From DATIVK01 sp035465955 (GTDB lineage: Bacteria > Myxococcota > Myxococcia > Myxococcales > Anaeromyxobacteraceae): DNA of 64,000 bases. The notes under the pieces were generated by a model that worked only from the letters and a program-made list of their open reading frames with translations, had not been told where the DNA came from and made no database searches. The stretch covers positions 1 through 64,000 of the forward strand of contig DATIVK010000048.1 in NCBI GenBank assembly GCA_035465955.1. Direction: 5' to 3'. Numbering within the stretch: the first letter of the stretch is position 1; each line of letters begins with the position of its first letter. This document shows, one piece after another, positions 51,282-59,325 of the stretch. Both the position numbers and the translations under genes were made by a program.

Positions 51282-51356
51282 GAGAGGGGGCGATCGCTCG
51301 CCCCCTCTCGTGATTCGGTCGCCCTTCACCCGGGCGCTCCCCCCGGTGAGGGAGCG
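51282..51356. repeat. Two stem-loops after asd, including a CCCTCTCC-type repeat
   Basis: First: 12-base perfect arms (GAGAGGGGGCGA at 51282-51293, complement at 51298-51309). Second: CGCTCCC at 51335-51341 with its complement at 51350-51356. They lie between the asd stop and the OsmC start and probably form the 3' end of the asd message. Confidence 0.6.
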
Positions 51357-51372
51357 GGTGGGCGGTGAAGCG

Positions 51373-52461
51373 CTACTTCGCCGTGATCCAGCCTTCCTTC
51401 GTCAGCAGCTCGGCGGTGAGGACCGCGCCGCCGGCGGCGCCGCGCACGGTGTTGTGCGAGAGGCCGACGAACCGGTAGTCGAAGACCGTGTCGGGGCGGA
51501 TGCGGCCGATGGTGACGGCCATGCCGTTCCCCGCGTCGCGGTCGAGCTTCGTCTGCGGCCGGTCGTCCTGCTCGAAGTACTGGAGGAAGGGCTTCGGCGC
51601 GCTCGGGAGGCCGAGCTTCTGCGGCTTGCCCTCGAAGGCCTTCCAGCGGGCGACGATCTCCTCCTTCGACGGCTTCCGATCGAACTTGATGAAGACCGCG
51701 GCCATGTGGCCGTCGCTCGCCGGGACGCGGATGCACTGGGCGGTGATGACGGGGTTCGTCGCCTTGACGATCTTCCCGCCCTCGAGCCGGCCCCAGACCT
51801 TCATCGGCTCCTGCTCGCTCTTCTCCTCCTCCCCCTTGATGAAGGGGATGAGGTTGTCGACCATGTCCGGCCAGCTCTCGAAGGTCTTCCCGGCGCCGGA
51901 GATCGCCTGGTAGGTGCAGACCGCGATCTGCGTCGGGCCGAACTCCAGGAGCGGGTGGATCGCCGGCACGTAGCTCTGGATCGAGCAGTTGGGCTTCACC
52001 GCGATGAAGCCGCGCTTCGTCCCGAGCCGCTGCCGCTGGAACTCGATGACGCCCGCGTGCTCCGGGTTGCACTCCGGGACCATCATCGGGACGTCGGCGG
52101 TGCCGCGGTGGGCGGAGTTGTTGGAGACGACCGGCGTCTCGGCCTTCGCGTAGTCCTCCTCGAGCTTCGCCGTCTCCTCCTTCGACATGTCGACCGCGCA
52201 GAAGACGAAGTCGACCTGATCGGCGATCGCCTTCACGTCGGAGGCGTTCTGGACGACGACGTCCGCGAGGTTCTTCGGGATCGCGCCCTTGATCGCCCAG
52301 CGCCCCTTCATCACGTCGGCGTACTTCTGGCCGGCGGAGTTGGCGCTCGCGGCGAGGAGCGTCACGTCGTACCAGGGGTGGTTCTCGAGCAGGTTCAGGA
52401 AGCGCTGGCCGACCATGCCGGTCGCGCCGAGGACGCCCACGCGAAGCTTCTTCTGGCTCAT
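51373..52461 (-). CDS. asd: Aspartate-semialdehyde dehydrogenase
   Basis: A 362-residue NADP-dependent enzyme that makes aspartate-4-semialdehyde from aspartyl phosphate, the branch substrate of hom (1898-3220). Rossmann motif GVLGATGMVGQRF; catalytic C159 in KPNCSIQS; substrate-binding residues around AISGAGKTF. The sequence style (KPNCSIQSYVPAIHPL, and the AVDMSKEETAKLEEDYA loop) matches the archaeal/fungal ASADH group rather than the E. coli type. No adjacent lysC or dapA. Start ATG at 52461. Confidence 0.94.
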   Translation of the reverse strand: MSQKKLRVGVLGATGMVGQRFLNLLENHPWYDVTLLAASANSAGQKYADVMKGRWAIKGAIPKNLADVVVQNASDVKAIADQVDFVFCAVDMSKEETAKLEEDYAKAETPVVSNNSAHRGTADVPMMVPECNPEHAGVIEFQRQRLGTKRGFIAVKPNCSIQSYVPAIHPLLEFGPTQIAVCTYQAISGAGKTFESWPDMVDNLIPFIKGEEEKSEQEPMKVWGRLEGGKIVKATNPVITAQCIRVPASDGHMAAVFIKFDRKPSKEEIVARWKAFEGKPQKLGLPSAPKPFLQYFEQDDRPQTKLDRDAGNGMAVTIGRIRPDTVFDYRFVGLSHNTVRGAAGGAVLTAELLTKEGWITAK

Positions 52462-52554
52462 CTCTTCACCTCAGGGAGGAGTCGGGCTAAGGGGGACGCG
52501 CAGGCTACCACGGCTCGGGCCGATTGCATTCCCTGCGCCGGAGGGAGCCCCGAG

Positions 52555-53310
52555 GTGGTAGACCCCACGCCGATGAAGTCGCTCAAGGAATCGTTTGCGG
52601 TCCGCTCCTACGAGGTCGACGCGTTCAACGAGCTGGCCGTCCCGGCGCTGTGGGGCTACCTCCAGGAGGCGGCCGGGCTCTCCGCCGACGCCCTCGGCTT
52701 CGGGGTGCAGCGCACGCTCGCCGCGGGGTTCACCTGGGTCCTCGCGCGCCAGCGGCTGGAGATCGGTCGGGCCGCGCGCTTCGGCGAGACGGTCGAGGTG
52801 GAGACCTGGCCCAACGGGATCGATCGGCTGGCCGCCTTCCGCGAGTTCGTCGTCCGCGAGCGCGGCGAGGTGATCGCGAGGGCCACGAGCACCTGGTTCC
52901 TGCTGGACACGAGGTCGCGCCGCCCGGTCGACCCCGCGACCGCCCTGGAGTCCGCCTTCCCGCGCGAGCGCGCCCCCGCGGCGCTGGCGCTCCCCGGCGC
53001 GAAGGTGCCCGCCCTCGAGGCCCCGGAGCTCGAGCGCCCCTTCGCCATCCGGTTCGCCGACATCGACCTGAACTGGCACGTCAACAACGTGAGCTACGTC
53101 CAGTGGCTGCTCGAGGCGGTGCCGAAGGAGACCTGGCACGAGCAGCGGCCGTCGGTCGTCGACGCCCAGTACGTCGCCGAGTGCGACTGGGGCGGCCGCG
53201 TCCTCACCCGCGCCCGGGCCACGGCGCCCGGCGAGTACCTGCACCAGGTCGTCCGCGAGGCCGACGGCAGGGAGATCGCGCGCGGGGCGACCGCGTGGGT
53301 CGCCCGCTAG
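52555..53310 (+). CDS. Acyl-ACP thioesterase (FatA/FatB-like)
   Basis: About 251 residues with two hot-dog domains of the acyl-ACP thioesterase family (PF01643-type). The second-domain motif DLNWHVNNVSYVQW carries the catalytic Asn/His pair. It releases free fatty acids from acyl-ACP and helps set lipid chain length. I favour the GTG at 52555 because GGAGGGA is spaced eight bases before it. The ATG at 52573 is possible but poorly spaced from a ribosome site. The 3' end shares a CTAG with the convergent gene. Confidence 0.9.
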   Translation: MVDPTPMKSLKESFAVRSYEVDAFNELAVPALWGYLQEAAGLSADALGFGVQRTLAAGFTWVLARQRLEIGRAARFGETVEVETWPNGIDRLAAFREFVVRERGEVIARATSTWFLLDTRSRRPVDPATALESAFPRERAPAALALPGAKVPALEAPELERPFAIRFADIDLNWHVNNVSYVQWLLEAVPKETWHEQRPSVVDAQYVAECDWGGRVLTRARATAPGEYLHQVVREADGREIARGATAWVAR

Positions 53311-54656
53311 AACCTCCCGGTCGCGAACCCCGGACCGAAGGTCACGTCCCCGACGGTGCCGCCCGGGAGGCGGAACTCGGCCTTCGGGAGGGCGTCGAGG
53401 ATCATCAGGATCGAGCCGGCGGTCACGAGGCCGCCGACGGCGAGCGTGACGCCGCCCGCCTTGCACATGCCGGCGTGCTCGGCGGTGTTGGAGCAGCCCA
53501 CCCCCGTGAGCGCGATCCCGGTGACCGCCGCCATCCCGCCGAAGGTGGTGAAGACGATCCCGGTGGCGAGCTTCCCCTGCGACGTCGGGTGCGCCGCCAC
53601 CTGGACCATGCCGGTGCCGGCGAAGGGCATCAGGTCGGGGACGCGGACCCTGTCGGCGCCGCGCCCGTAGTACCCCTCGTCGCGGGTCCGGAAGAGGAGC
53701 GGGTGGGCGGGGTTCAGCCACCGCGAGCAGGGCGTCGTGCAGACCACCTCGTCGTCGTAGTAGACGTCCCAGCGCGCCGCCGCGTTCGAGGAGATCAGGT
53801 CGACCTTGATGGTCCCGGCCGGCCCCTCGCTCTGGCCGCCGCGCCCCGGGATGCGCCAGAGGAACGCCTGGATCGGCGAGCGGCAGTTGAAGTGCGGCTC
53901 TTGCTCGCTCCCCTTCGCGCAGGAGTCCGGATCGCCCGCCGAGCGGACCAGCTCCGCCGACCGCCTCGACTTCCCGCCGGCCTCACCGAGCTTCAGGACG
54001 TCCGCCGAGACGCCGCCCGACAGCGCTCGCCCCGACTCCAGCGAGAAGGCCCCCAGGGTCAGGCCGCCCAGCACGTGGGTGGCGCGCGCGCACTCCGGGG
54101 TGGACGGGACCTGCTCCGGCCCGAGCCCCTCGAGCCGCGCCTGGCCGGAGACCCACGTCTTCACGACGAGGCGGCCGCTCCGCTTCAGCTCCCCCTCCAG
54201 CGACGCGGCGCCGAGCGGCAGCTTGGCGAAGAGCGCGTCGCTCGAGTCGATGTCGATCGCGTCGGAGGCGATGGTCGTGCGCTCGAAGGCGTAGCGCCCG
54301 CCCGGCCGGCACTGCGGCAGGACCTTCATCGCGCAGCCGGTGAACTCGACCGCGACCGCGCCGCTGCGGAGCAGCACCTCGAGGTTCGCCTTCTCGGAGG
54401 CGGGCCACTCGGTGAGGAGCGGGTTGCCTTGCGAGAGCGCGTACTGGCAGGCGGCCGGCCCGCCGTTCATCCCGGGGATCTGCGCGGGGCCCGTGCCGCC
54501 GAACGGCGCGGAGGCGCGCGACGGCTCGGCCCGCGGCGCGCCCGGACCGGCGGCCGGGTTGGGGCCGTAGCGATACGGGACGTAGCAGCCGGCGGCCGCG
54601 AGCGCGGCGGCGACGGTGAGCGTCTGGAGAGCGCGGGCGCGGCGGCGGCCGATCAT
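53307..54656 (-). CDS. Large lipoprotein with two C-terminal membrane helices, unknown function
   Basis: A 449-residue envelope protein. Lipobox ALAAAGC, Cys24. Residues about 60-300 are a mixed beta region with several cysteines (AACQYAL, GCAMKVLPQC, SCAKGS, FNCRS). A short PEGA-like segment (WDVYYDDEVVCTTPCSRWLNPAHPLLFR) lies near 300-330. Two hydrophobic segments (about 370-392 and 402-425) look like membrane helices. No enzyme motif. It resembles unassigned myxobacterial lipoproteins. Divergent from the 12-haem cytochrome gene by about 100 bases. Confidence 0.75.
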   Translation of the reverse strand: MIGRRRARALQTLTVAAALAAAGCYVPYRYGPNPAAGPGAPRAEPSRASAPFGGTGPAQIPGMNGGPAACQYALSQGNPLLTEWPASEKANLEVLLRSGAVAVEFTGCAMKVLPQCRPGGRYAFERTTIASDAIDIDSSDALFAKLPLGAASLEGELKRSGRLVVKTWVSGQARLEGLGPEQVPSTPECARATHVLGGLTLGAFSLESGRALSGGVSADVLKLGEAGGKSRRSAELVRSAGDPDSCAKGSEQEPHFNCRSPIQAFLWRIPGRGGQSEGPAGTIKVDLISSNAAARWDVYYDDEVVCTTPCSRWLNPAHPLLFRTRDEGYYGRGADRVRVPDLMPFAGTGMVQVAAHPTSQGKLATGIVFTTFGGMAAVTGIALTGVGCSNTAEHAGMCKAGGVTLAVGGLVTAGSILMILDALPKAEFRLPGGTVGDVTFGPGFATGRF

Positions 54657-54754
54657 ATGGGGGCGACTGTAGCACCCCCGTTGGGGTAAGGGCGGCCGAC
54701 GTGCGGCTCCCTGTCGCAGGGACGCGGCGGAGCCGGTAGACTGGCCTCGACCGC

Positions 54755-55672
54755 ATGGCGCTTCGGCCCCTCGCTCGGACCGCGCTCGTCGTCCTCGGAG
54801 CCCTCGCCATCGCGGTGGGGATCCCGGGCCTGTACCGCTTCAAGCGCTACGTCGACGAGGATCCGCGCCTCTGCATCACCTGCCACCGGGCCAACCCCGA
54901 GTTCCAGGTCTGGCTGGGCGGGAGCCACCGCCAGGTCGCCTGCCAGAAGTGCCACCACACGACCTCGGCGCAGACGGTCGCGATGCTCCGGGCGTACGTC
55001 GAGGGGAGGAACCCCGACGACAAGCACGCGGTCGTCGAGGTGGGCGCCTGCGCCGCCTGCCACTTCTCGCACGATCCGCAGTGGCCGCAGGTGGGCGGGT
55101 CGCGCGGCCACAAGCTCCACTACGAGGAGCGGAAGATCGCGTGCGTCCGCTGCCACGCGGCGAGCATGCACGGCTTCGAGCCCATGGCGGAGCGGTGCGC
55201 CGAGTGCCACCCGAAGCACGGCGTCAACGTCGGCGGCATGCAGAAGCTCCACTGCTTCGCCTGCCACGACTTCCTCACCACCGAGCCGGGGCTCCGCCCC
55301 ACGCGCCGCGACTGCCTGCGCTGCCACACCGCGCAGGGGATCAACGCCCCCGTCGGCGAGCACGGCGAGCCGATGGGGCTCGCCTGCTCGGCCTGCCACA
55401 AGCCCCACGCGCCGCCGGGCGAGGCGCTCGTGCCGTGCCGCGCCTGCCACGGCACGATCGACGAGCACGGCCTCCACGCGCGCCACGCGCGCGAGCCCTG
55501 TCGCGGCTGCCACGTGCCGCACGTCTGGAAGGCGACCGAGAAGGGCTGCGCGCGCTGCCACGCGCGGCTCGCCGACGCGCACCCCGAGGGGCGCGGCTGC
55601 CTCGCCTGCCACGCCTTCCGGCCGGCGACCCCCGTCGGCCCCCCCGTGCAGGCGTCCGCGCAGAAGCTCTAG
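54755..55672 (+). CDS. Membrane-anchored dodecahaem cytochrome c
   Basis: A 305-residue protein with one N-terminal membrane helix (about residues 8-26), as in NapC/NrfH-type cytochromes. I count twelve CxxCH motifs, from CITCH (about 40-44) to CLACH (about 289-293), spaced 15-40 residues apart. With the helix at the membrane and the haems in the periplasm, it should take electrons from menaquinol or from a neighbouring complex and pass them on. Twelve haems in 280 residues is very dense. The 3' end converges on a LysR gene. Terminal acceptor unknown. Confidence 0.9.
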   Translation: MALRPLARTALVVLGALAIAVGIPGLYRFKRYVDEDPRLCITCHRANPEFQVWLGGSHRQVACQKCHHTTSAQTVAMLRAYVEGRNPDDKHAVVEVGACAACHFSHDPQWPQVGGSRGHKLHYEERKIACVRCHAASMHGFEPMAERCAECHPKHGVNVGGMQKLHCFACHDFLTTEPGLRPTRRDCLRCHTAQGINAPVGEHGEPMGLACSACHKPHAPPGEALVPCRACHGTIDEHGLHARHAREPCRGCHVPHVWKATEKGCARCHARLADAHPEGRGCLACHAFRPATPVGPPVQASAQKL

Positions 55673-55714
55673 CGGACGACGCGCGGTGGGGGAGAGGGAA
55701 AGCTTCTCAGCCTG

Positions 55715-56617
55715 TCAGGGCGCGCCGGGCGGGTGGCGCCGAGCCCAGGCGAGGAAGCGGCCCGCCGGGCCGGCGAGCTGGCGGGCGGCGGTGGCGAAGG
55801 AGAAGTGGCGCACCACCCGCAGATCGCGGAGCGGCACGATCCGGAGCGTCCCCGCGGCGACCTCGAGCCGGACGCTCCAGCGCGAGACGAACGCGACGCC
55901 GAGCCCCGCCACCGCCGCCATCTTCACCGACTGGTTGGAGCCGAAGACCAGGCCGGGGGCCGGGAGGCGGCCGCGGCCGAGCACCTTCGCGAGGGCCTCC
56001 TCGACGCACGCCCGGGTGCCGGAGCCGGGCTCGCGGACGAGGAGGGGCACGTCGACGAGGTCGCGCGCCCGCGACAGGGCCCGCAGCTCCGGGGAGCCGC
56101 CGGCGACGACCGCGACCAGCTCGTCCTCGACGAACCGCTCGAGGTGGACCCGCGCCGACCGCGCGCGCCCCTCGACGATGCCGAGCGGCACCCGCCCCTC
56201 CGCCACCCACTCCAGCACGCGGGCGGTGTTGCTCACCTGGACGCGGAACGGGGCGGCGCCGTGGACGGCGCGGTAGCCGGCGACGAGCGGGGGGACCACG
56301 TACGCGGAGCCGGTCATGCTGGCGCCGATCACCACCTCGCCGCCCGGCTCCGCCTCGGCGCCCAGGGCGCTCTCGGCCTCCCCGAGGAGCTCGTGGACGC
56401 GCTTCGCCGTCTCGAGGAGGGCGAGCCCCCAGCGGTTGGGCGCGACGCCCCTCGCGCTCCGCGTGAGCAGCGCCCGCCCGCACTCCTCCTCGAGCGCGCG
56501 GATCTGCGCCGTGACGGCCGGCTGCGACAGGTGCAGCAGCTTCGCGGCGTGCGAGATCTTCCCGGTCTGCGCCACGACGCGGAAGGTCTCCAGCTTGCGG
56601 GGATCGACGTTCGCCAC
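55715..56617 (-). CDS. LysR-family transcriptional regulator
   Basis: A 300-residue regulator. N-terminal winged helix (about 6-65, KLETFRVVAQTGKISHAAKLLHLSQPAVTAQIRALEEE), then a substrate-binding domain (about 90-290) of the two-lobed type. The style is near CysB/CysL and RbcR-like members. Typical targets are divergent genes; here the divergent neighbour is the small membrane protein gene at 56811, 193 bases away. The 12-haem cytochrome gene is convergent, so control of it is not implied by position. Effector unknown. Confidence 0.92.
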   Translation of the reverse strand: MANVDPRKLETFRVVAQTGKISHAAKLLHLSQPAVTAQIRALEEECGRALLTRSARGVAPNRWGLALLETAKRVHELLGEAESALGAEAEPGGEVVIGASMTGSAYVVPPLVAGYRAVHGAAPFRVQVSNTARVLEWVAEGRVPLGIVEGRARSARVHLERFVEDELVAVVAGGSPELRALSRARDLVDVPLLVREPGSGTRACVEEALAKVLGRGRLPAPGLVFGSNQSVKMAAVAGLGVAFVSRWSVRLEVAAGTLRIVPLRDLRVVRHFSFATAARQLAGPAGRFLAWARRHPPGAP

Positions 56618-56810
56618 GCCGGGAGAATATCAGCAAGCCGACGTGAGGCGCATGCCTGCCATCAGGAATGCTGATGGCACATCCGAACGTGCGCGAGGCG
56701 GCCGCCGGCGGCCCCGTGCAGGATGGCCCCTGGCAGCCCAGCACCGGGCGCCGGCAGCCCCCCCCGCCGCCGGCCCCGCACCACGCTCCCGGGGGGAACG
56801 GAGGAGTGCG

Positions 56811-56972
56811 ATGCGCGTGTTCCTGTCGGAGGCCGCGGCGGCGGCCGGGGCGCTGGCGACGGTCGGGCTCGGGACGGCGGTGGTGGCGACGATCGTGAGC
56901 CCGCTGGTCTTCCCGGCGGTGGTGGCGGCGGGCGCCGTCTTCGCGTGGCGCGCGGACCGGCCGCGCCGGTGA
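56811..56972 (+). CDS. Small membrane protein
   Basis: A 53-residue peptide with one long hydrophobic segment (about residues 10-46) and a basic end (RADRPRR). A strong ribosome site (GGAGGAG, eight bases upstream) supports the ATG at 56811. It faces the LysR gene across 193 bases and converges on spmB with 9 bases between stops. Function unknown; the only evidence for it is the ribosome site, hydrophobicity and position. Confidence 0.5.
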   Translation: MRVFLSEAAAAAGALATVGLGTAVVATIVSPLVFPAVVAAGAVFAWRADRPRR

Positions 56973-56981
56973 GGCGGCCGC

Positions 56982-57518
56982 CTACCCCCCGAAGACGAGC
57001 CGCACCGCGACGATCGCCGCCGCGAAGCCGCAGAGGTCGGCGAGCAGCCCCGCGGCGAGCGCCTGGCGGTAGCGCGTGATCCCCACCGAGCCGAAGTAGA
57101 CGGCGAGGACGTAGAAGGTCGTCTCGGTGGACCCGGCCATGACCGAGGCGAGGCGGCCGGCGTAGGAGTCGGGGCCGTCGCTGCGGAGCACGTCCCCGAC
57201 GACGCCGAGCGCGCCGCCGCCCGAGAGCGGCCGGATGAGCACCATGGGCAGGACGCTCGCCGGCAGCCCCAGCCGCGAGGTGACCGGCCCGAGGAGCGCC
57301 GCGAGCCCGTCCATGGCGCCGGACGCCCGCAGCATCCCGAGGGCCACGACGATGGCGACGAGGGGCGGGATGATCTTCACGCCGGTCTCGAACCCCTGCT
57401 TCGCCCCCTCGACGAAGGCCGGGTAGACCTTCACGCCGCGCAGGAGCGCGTAGAGGGGGATCCCCGCGAGGAGCAGCGGGATCGTCCAGGTCGAGAGGAC
57501 GTCGAGCGCGGCCTTCAC
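56982..57518 (-). CDS. spmB: SpmB-like nucleoside-recognition membrane protein
   Basis: A 178-residue inner-membrane protein of the SpmB family with about five helices and the conserved core MVLIRPLSGGGALG. The start is GTG at 57518, which overlaps the stop of spmA by four bases (GTGA). In Bacillus the SpmA/SpmB pair affects spore core dehydration. Related nucleoside-recognition proteins also occur in non-sporulating bacteria, where the role is unknown. Confidence 0.88.
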   Translation of the reverse strand: MKAALDVLSTWTIPLLLAGIPLYALLRGVKVYPAFVEGAKQGFETGVKIIPPLVAIVVALGMLRASGAMDGLAALLGPVTSRLGLPASVLPMVLIRPLSGGGALGVVGDVLRSDGPDSYAGRLASVMAGSTETTFYVLAVYFGSVGITRYRQALAAGLLADLCGFAAAIVAVRLVFGG

Positions 57519-58117
57519 CGCGGCGCCTCCTGGGATGGGGGGGGCGGGAAGAGCCGGCCGAGGAGCCGCGCGGCGGTCACGGCCGCGACGAGGCCGCACG
57601 CGCTCGCGAGGAGCGTCGCGCCGAGGATCTCGGTGGGCGCCTTCGACCCCGCGGAGACGCGCAGCGCGATGACGCTCGCCGGGACGAGCTGGACCGAGGC
57701 GGTGTTCAGGGCGCAGAGCATCGCCTGGGCGTCGGTCGCGGTCCCCCGGTGCGGGTTGAGCTCGTCGAGCCGCCGGATCGCCTCGAGGCCGAACGGCGTC
57801 GCCGCGTTGCCGAGCCCCAGCACGTTGGCCGAGACGTTCATGACGACGGCGCCGAGGGCGGGGTGGTCCCCCGGCACCGAGGGGAAGAGGCGCCGGAGGA
57901 CCGGGCGCAGCGCCCGCGCGAGGAGCGCGACGAGCCCCGCCTCCTCGGCCACGCGCATGAGGCCGAGCCAGAGCGACATCGCGCCGACGAGCCCGATCGC
58001 GAGCGTGACCGCCCTGCCGGCCGAGTCCATGGCCGCGGCGGTCAGCTCCGGCATGCGCCCCTTCGCCGCCGCGACGGCGACGGAGAGGGCGAGGAGTGCG
58101 GTCCAGATGGCGCCCAT
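57515..58117 (-). CDS. spmA: SpmA-like nucleoside-recognition membrane protein
   Basis: A 200-residue membrane protein, partner of spmB. Helices include MSLWLGLMRVAEEAGL and the conserved NVSANVLGLGNAATPFGLEA, the SpmA signature. The ATG at 58117 gives the usual length; the frame is open further upstream but would enter the divergent ferredoxin gene region. The overlapping spmA-spmB stop/start means coupled translation and probably a heteromeric complex. Substrate unknown. Confidence 0.88.
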   Translation of the reverse strand: MGAIWTALLALSVAVAAAKGRMPELTAAAMDSAGRAVTLAIGLVGAMSLWLGLMRVAEEAGLVALLARALRPVLRRLFPSVPGDHPALGAVVMNVSANVLGLGNAATPFGLEAIRRLDELNPHRGTATDAQAMLCALNTASVQLVPASVIALRVSAGSKAPTEILGATLLASACGLVAAVTAARLLGRLFPPPPSQEAPR

Positions 58118-58202
58118 GGCGCGGATGATGGCGGGGGCGGGACGGGGAGGCGAGTTTCTGGAGGGGACGGAAGGCGGCTGGCGGGATGAGGCCGGATGCG
58201 TC

Positions 58203-59264
58203 ATGGGTTGGGGGAACGTGCAGACCGACCAGGGACCCGACGCCGCTCCCCCGCCGTTGGCCGCCGCCCGCTGGCGCAACCCGTGGCGCAGCCTCCCGAA
58301 GGCCCGCTGGGCCGTCCAGGGCGCGTACGTCCTCTTCCTCGTCTGGGTCGGGCTCCGCTTCGCCGCCTTCGTCGACGCGGCGCTCGCGGACGGCCCGATC
58401 GCGGCGCACCGCCCCCCGGCGGTGGAGGCGTTCCTCCCCATCGCGGCGCTGCTGGCGGCGAAGCGCTTCCTCCTCACCGGGTACTGGGACCCGATCCACC
58501 CCGCCGGCCTCACGATCCTCCTCGGCGCGGTCGCGACCGCCCTCCTCGCGCGCAAGGCCTTCTGCTCCTGGATCTGCCCCGTCGGCACCCTCTCGCGCGG
58601 CCTCGAGTGGCTCGGGCGCCGGACGCTCTGGCGCCGCGGCTGGCCGGCGGTGCCCCGGTGGCTCGATCTCCCCCTCGCGTCGATCAAGTACCTCCTGCTC
58701 GCCTTCTTCGTGCGCACCGTCGCCGCGATGCCGCTCGACGCGGTCGAGGAGTTCCTGCGCGCCCCGTACAACGTGGCGGCCGACGCGAAGATGCTCCAGC
58801 TCTTCCGCGGGCTCTCCCTCACGGCCGGGATCGTCCTCGGCGCGCTCGCGCTCCTCTCCCTCCTCGTGAAGCACCTCTGGTGCCGCTACCTCTGCCCGTA
58901 CGGCGCGCTCCTCGGCCTCGCGAGCCTCCTCTCTCCCCTCCGGGTGCGCCGCGATCCGGCGACCTGCAACGACTGCCGGGCCTGCACCCGCGCCTGCCCG
59001 GTCGAGATCCCCGTCCACGCGCGGCTGCGGGTGCTGTCGCCGGAGTGCACCGGGTGCATGTCCTGCGTCGCCGCCTGCACCGTCCCCGACTGCCTCGGCG
59101 TCACGCGCGAGGGGCGGCGGGCCTGGTCGCCCTGGCTCGTCCCGGCGGTGGCGCTCGCGGTCATGCTCGGCGCCTGGGCCGTCGCGCGCGCGACCGGCTT
59201 CTGGGAGACGGAGACCTCGCCGGAGGTCTTCCGGTGGGCCTACCGGCTGGTGGGGATCCGGTGA
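58203..59264 (+). CDS. NapH-like membrane ferredoxin
   Basis: A 353-residue inner-membrane protein with about five helices. It carries two CxxxCP motifs in membrane loops (CSWICPVG, about 122-129, and CRYLCPYG, about 227-234) and two 4Fe-4S motifs in a cytosolic loop (CNDCRACTRACP, CTGCMSCVAACTVPDC). This layout matches NapH, NosR-C and RnfB-like electron carriers that move electrons between quinol and periplasmic or cytosolic partners. Start ATG at 58203, divergent from spmA by about 85 bases. Confidence 0.88.
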   Translation: MGWGNVQTDQGPDAAPPPLAAARWRNPWRSLPKARWAVQGAYVLFLVWVGLRFAAFVDAALADGPIAAHRPPAVEAFLPIAALLAAKRFLLTGYWDPIHPAGLTILLGAVATALLARKAFCSWICPVGTLSRGLEWLGRRTLWRRGWPAVPRWLDLPLASIKYLLLAFFVRTVAAMPLDAVEEFLRAPYNVAADAKMLQLFRGLSLTAGIVLGALALLSLLVKHLWCRYLCPYGALLGLASLLSPLRVRRDPATCNDCRACTRACPVEIPVHARLRVLSPECTGCMSCVAACTVPDCLGVTREGRRAWSPWLVPAVALAVMLGAWAVARATGFWETETSPEVFRWAYRLVGIR

Positions 59265-59325
59265 CGGGCGGGGCGGCCGCCTCGGGGCGGGCGGGCCGGC
59301 CGGATTCTGGTAGGAAGGGGACCCC

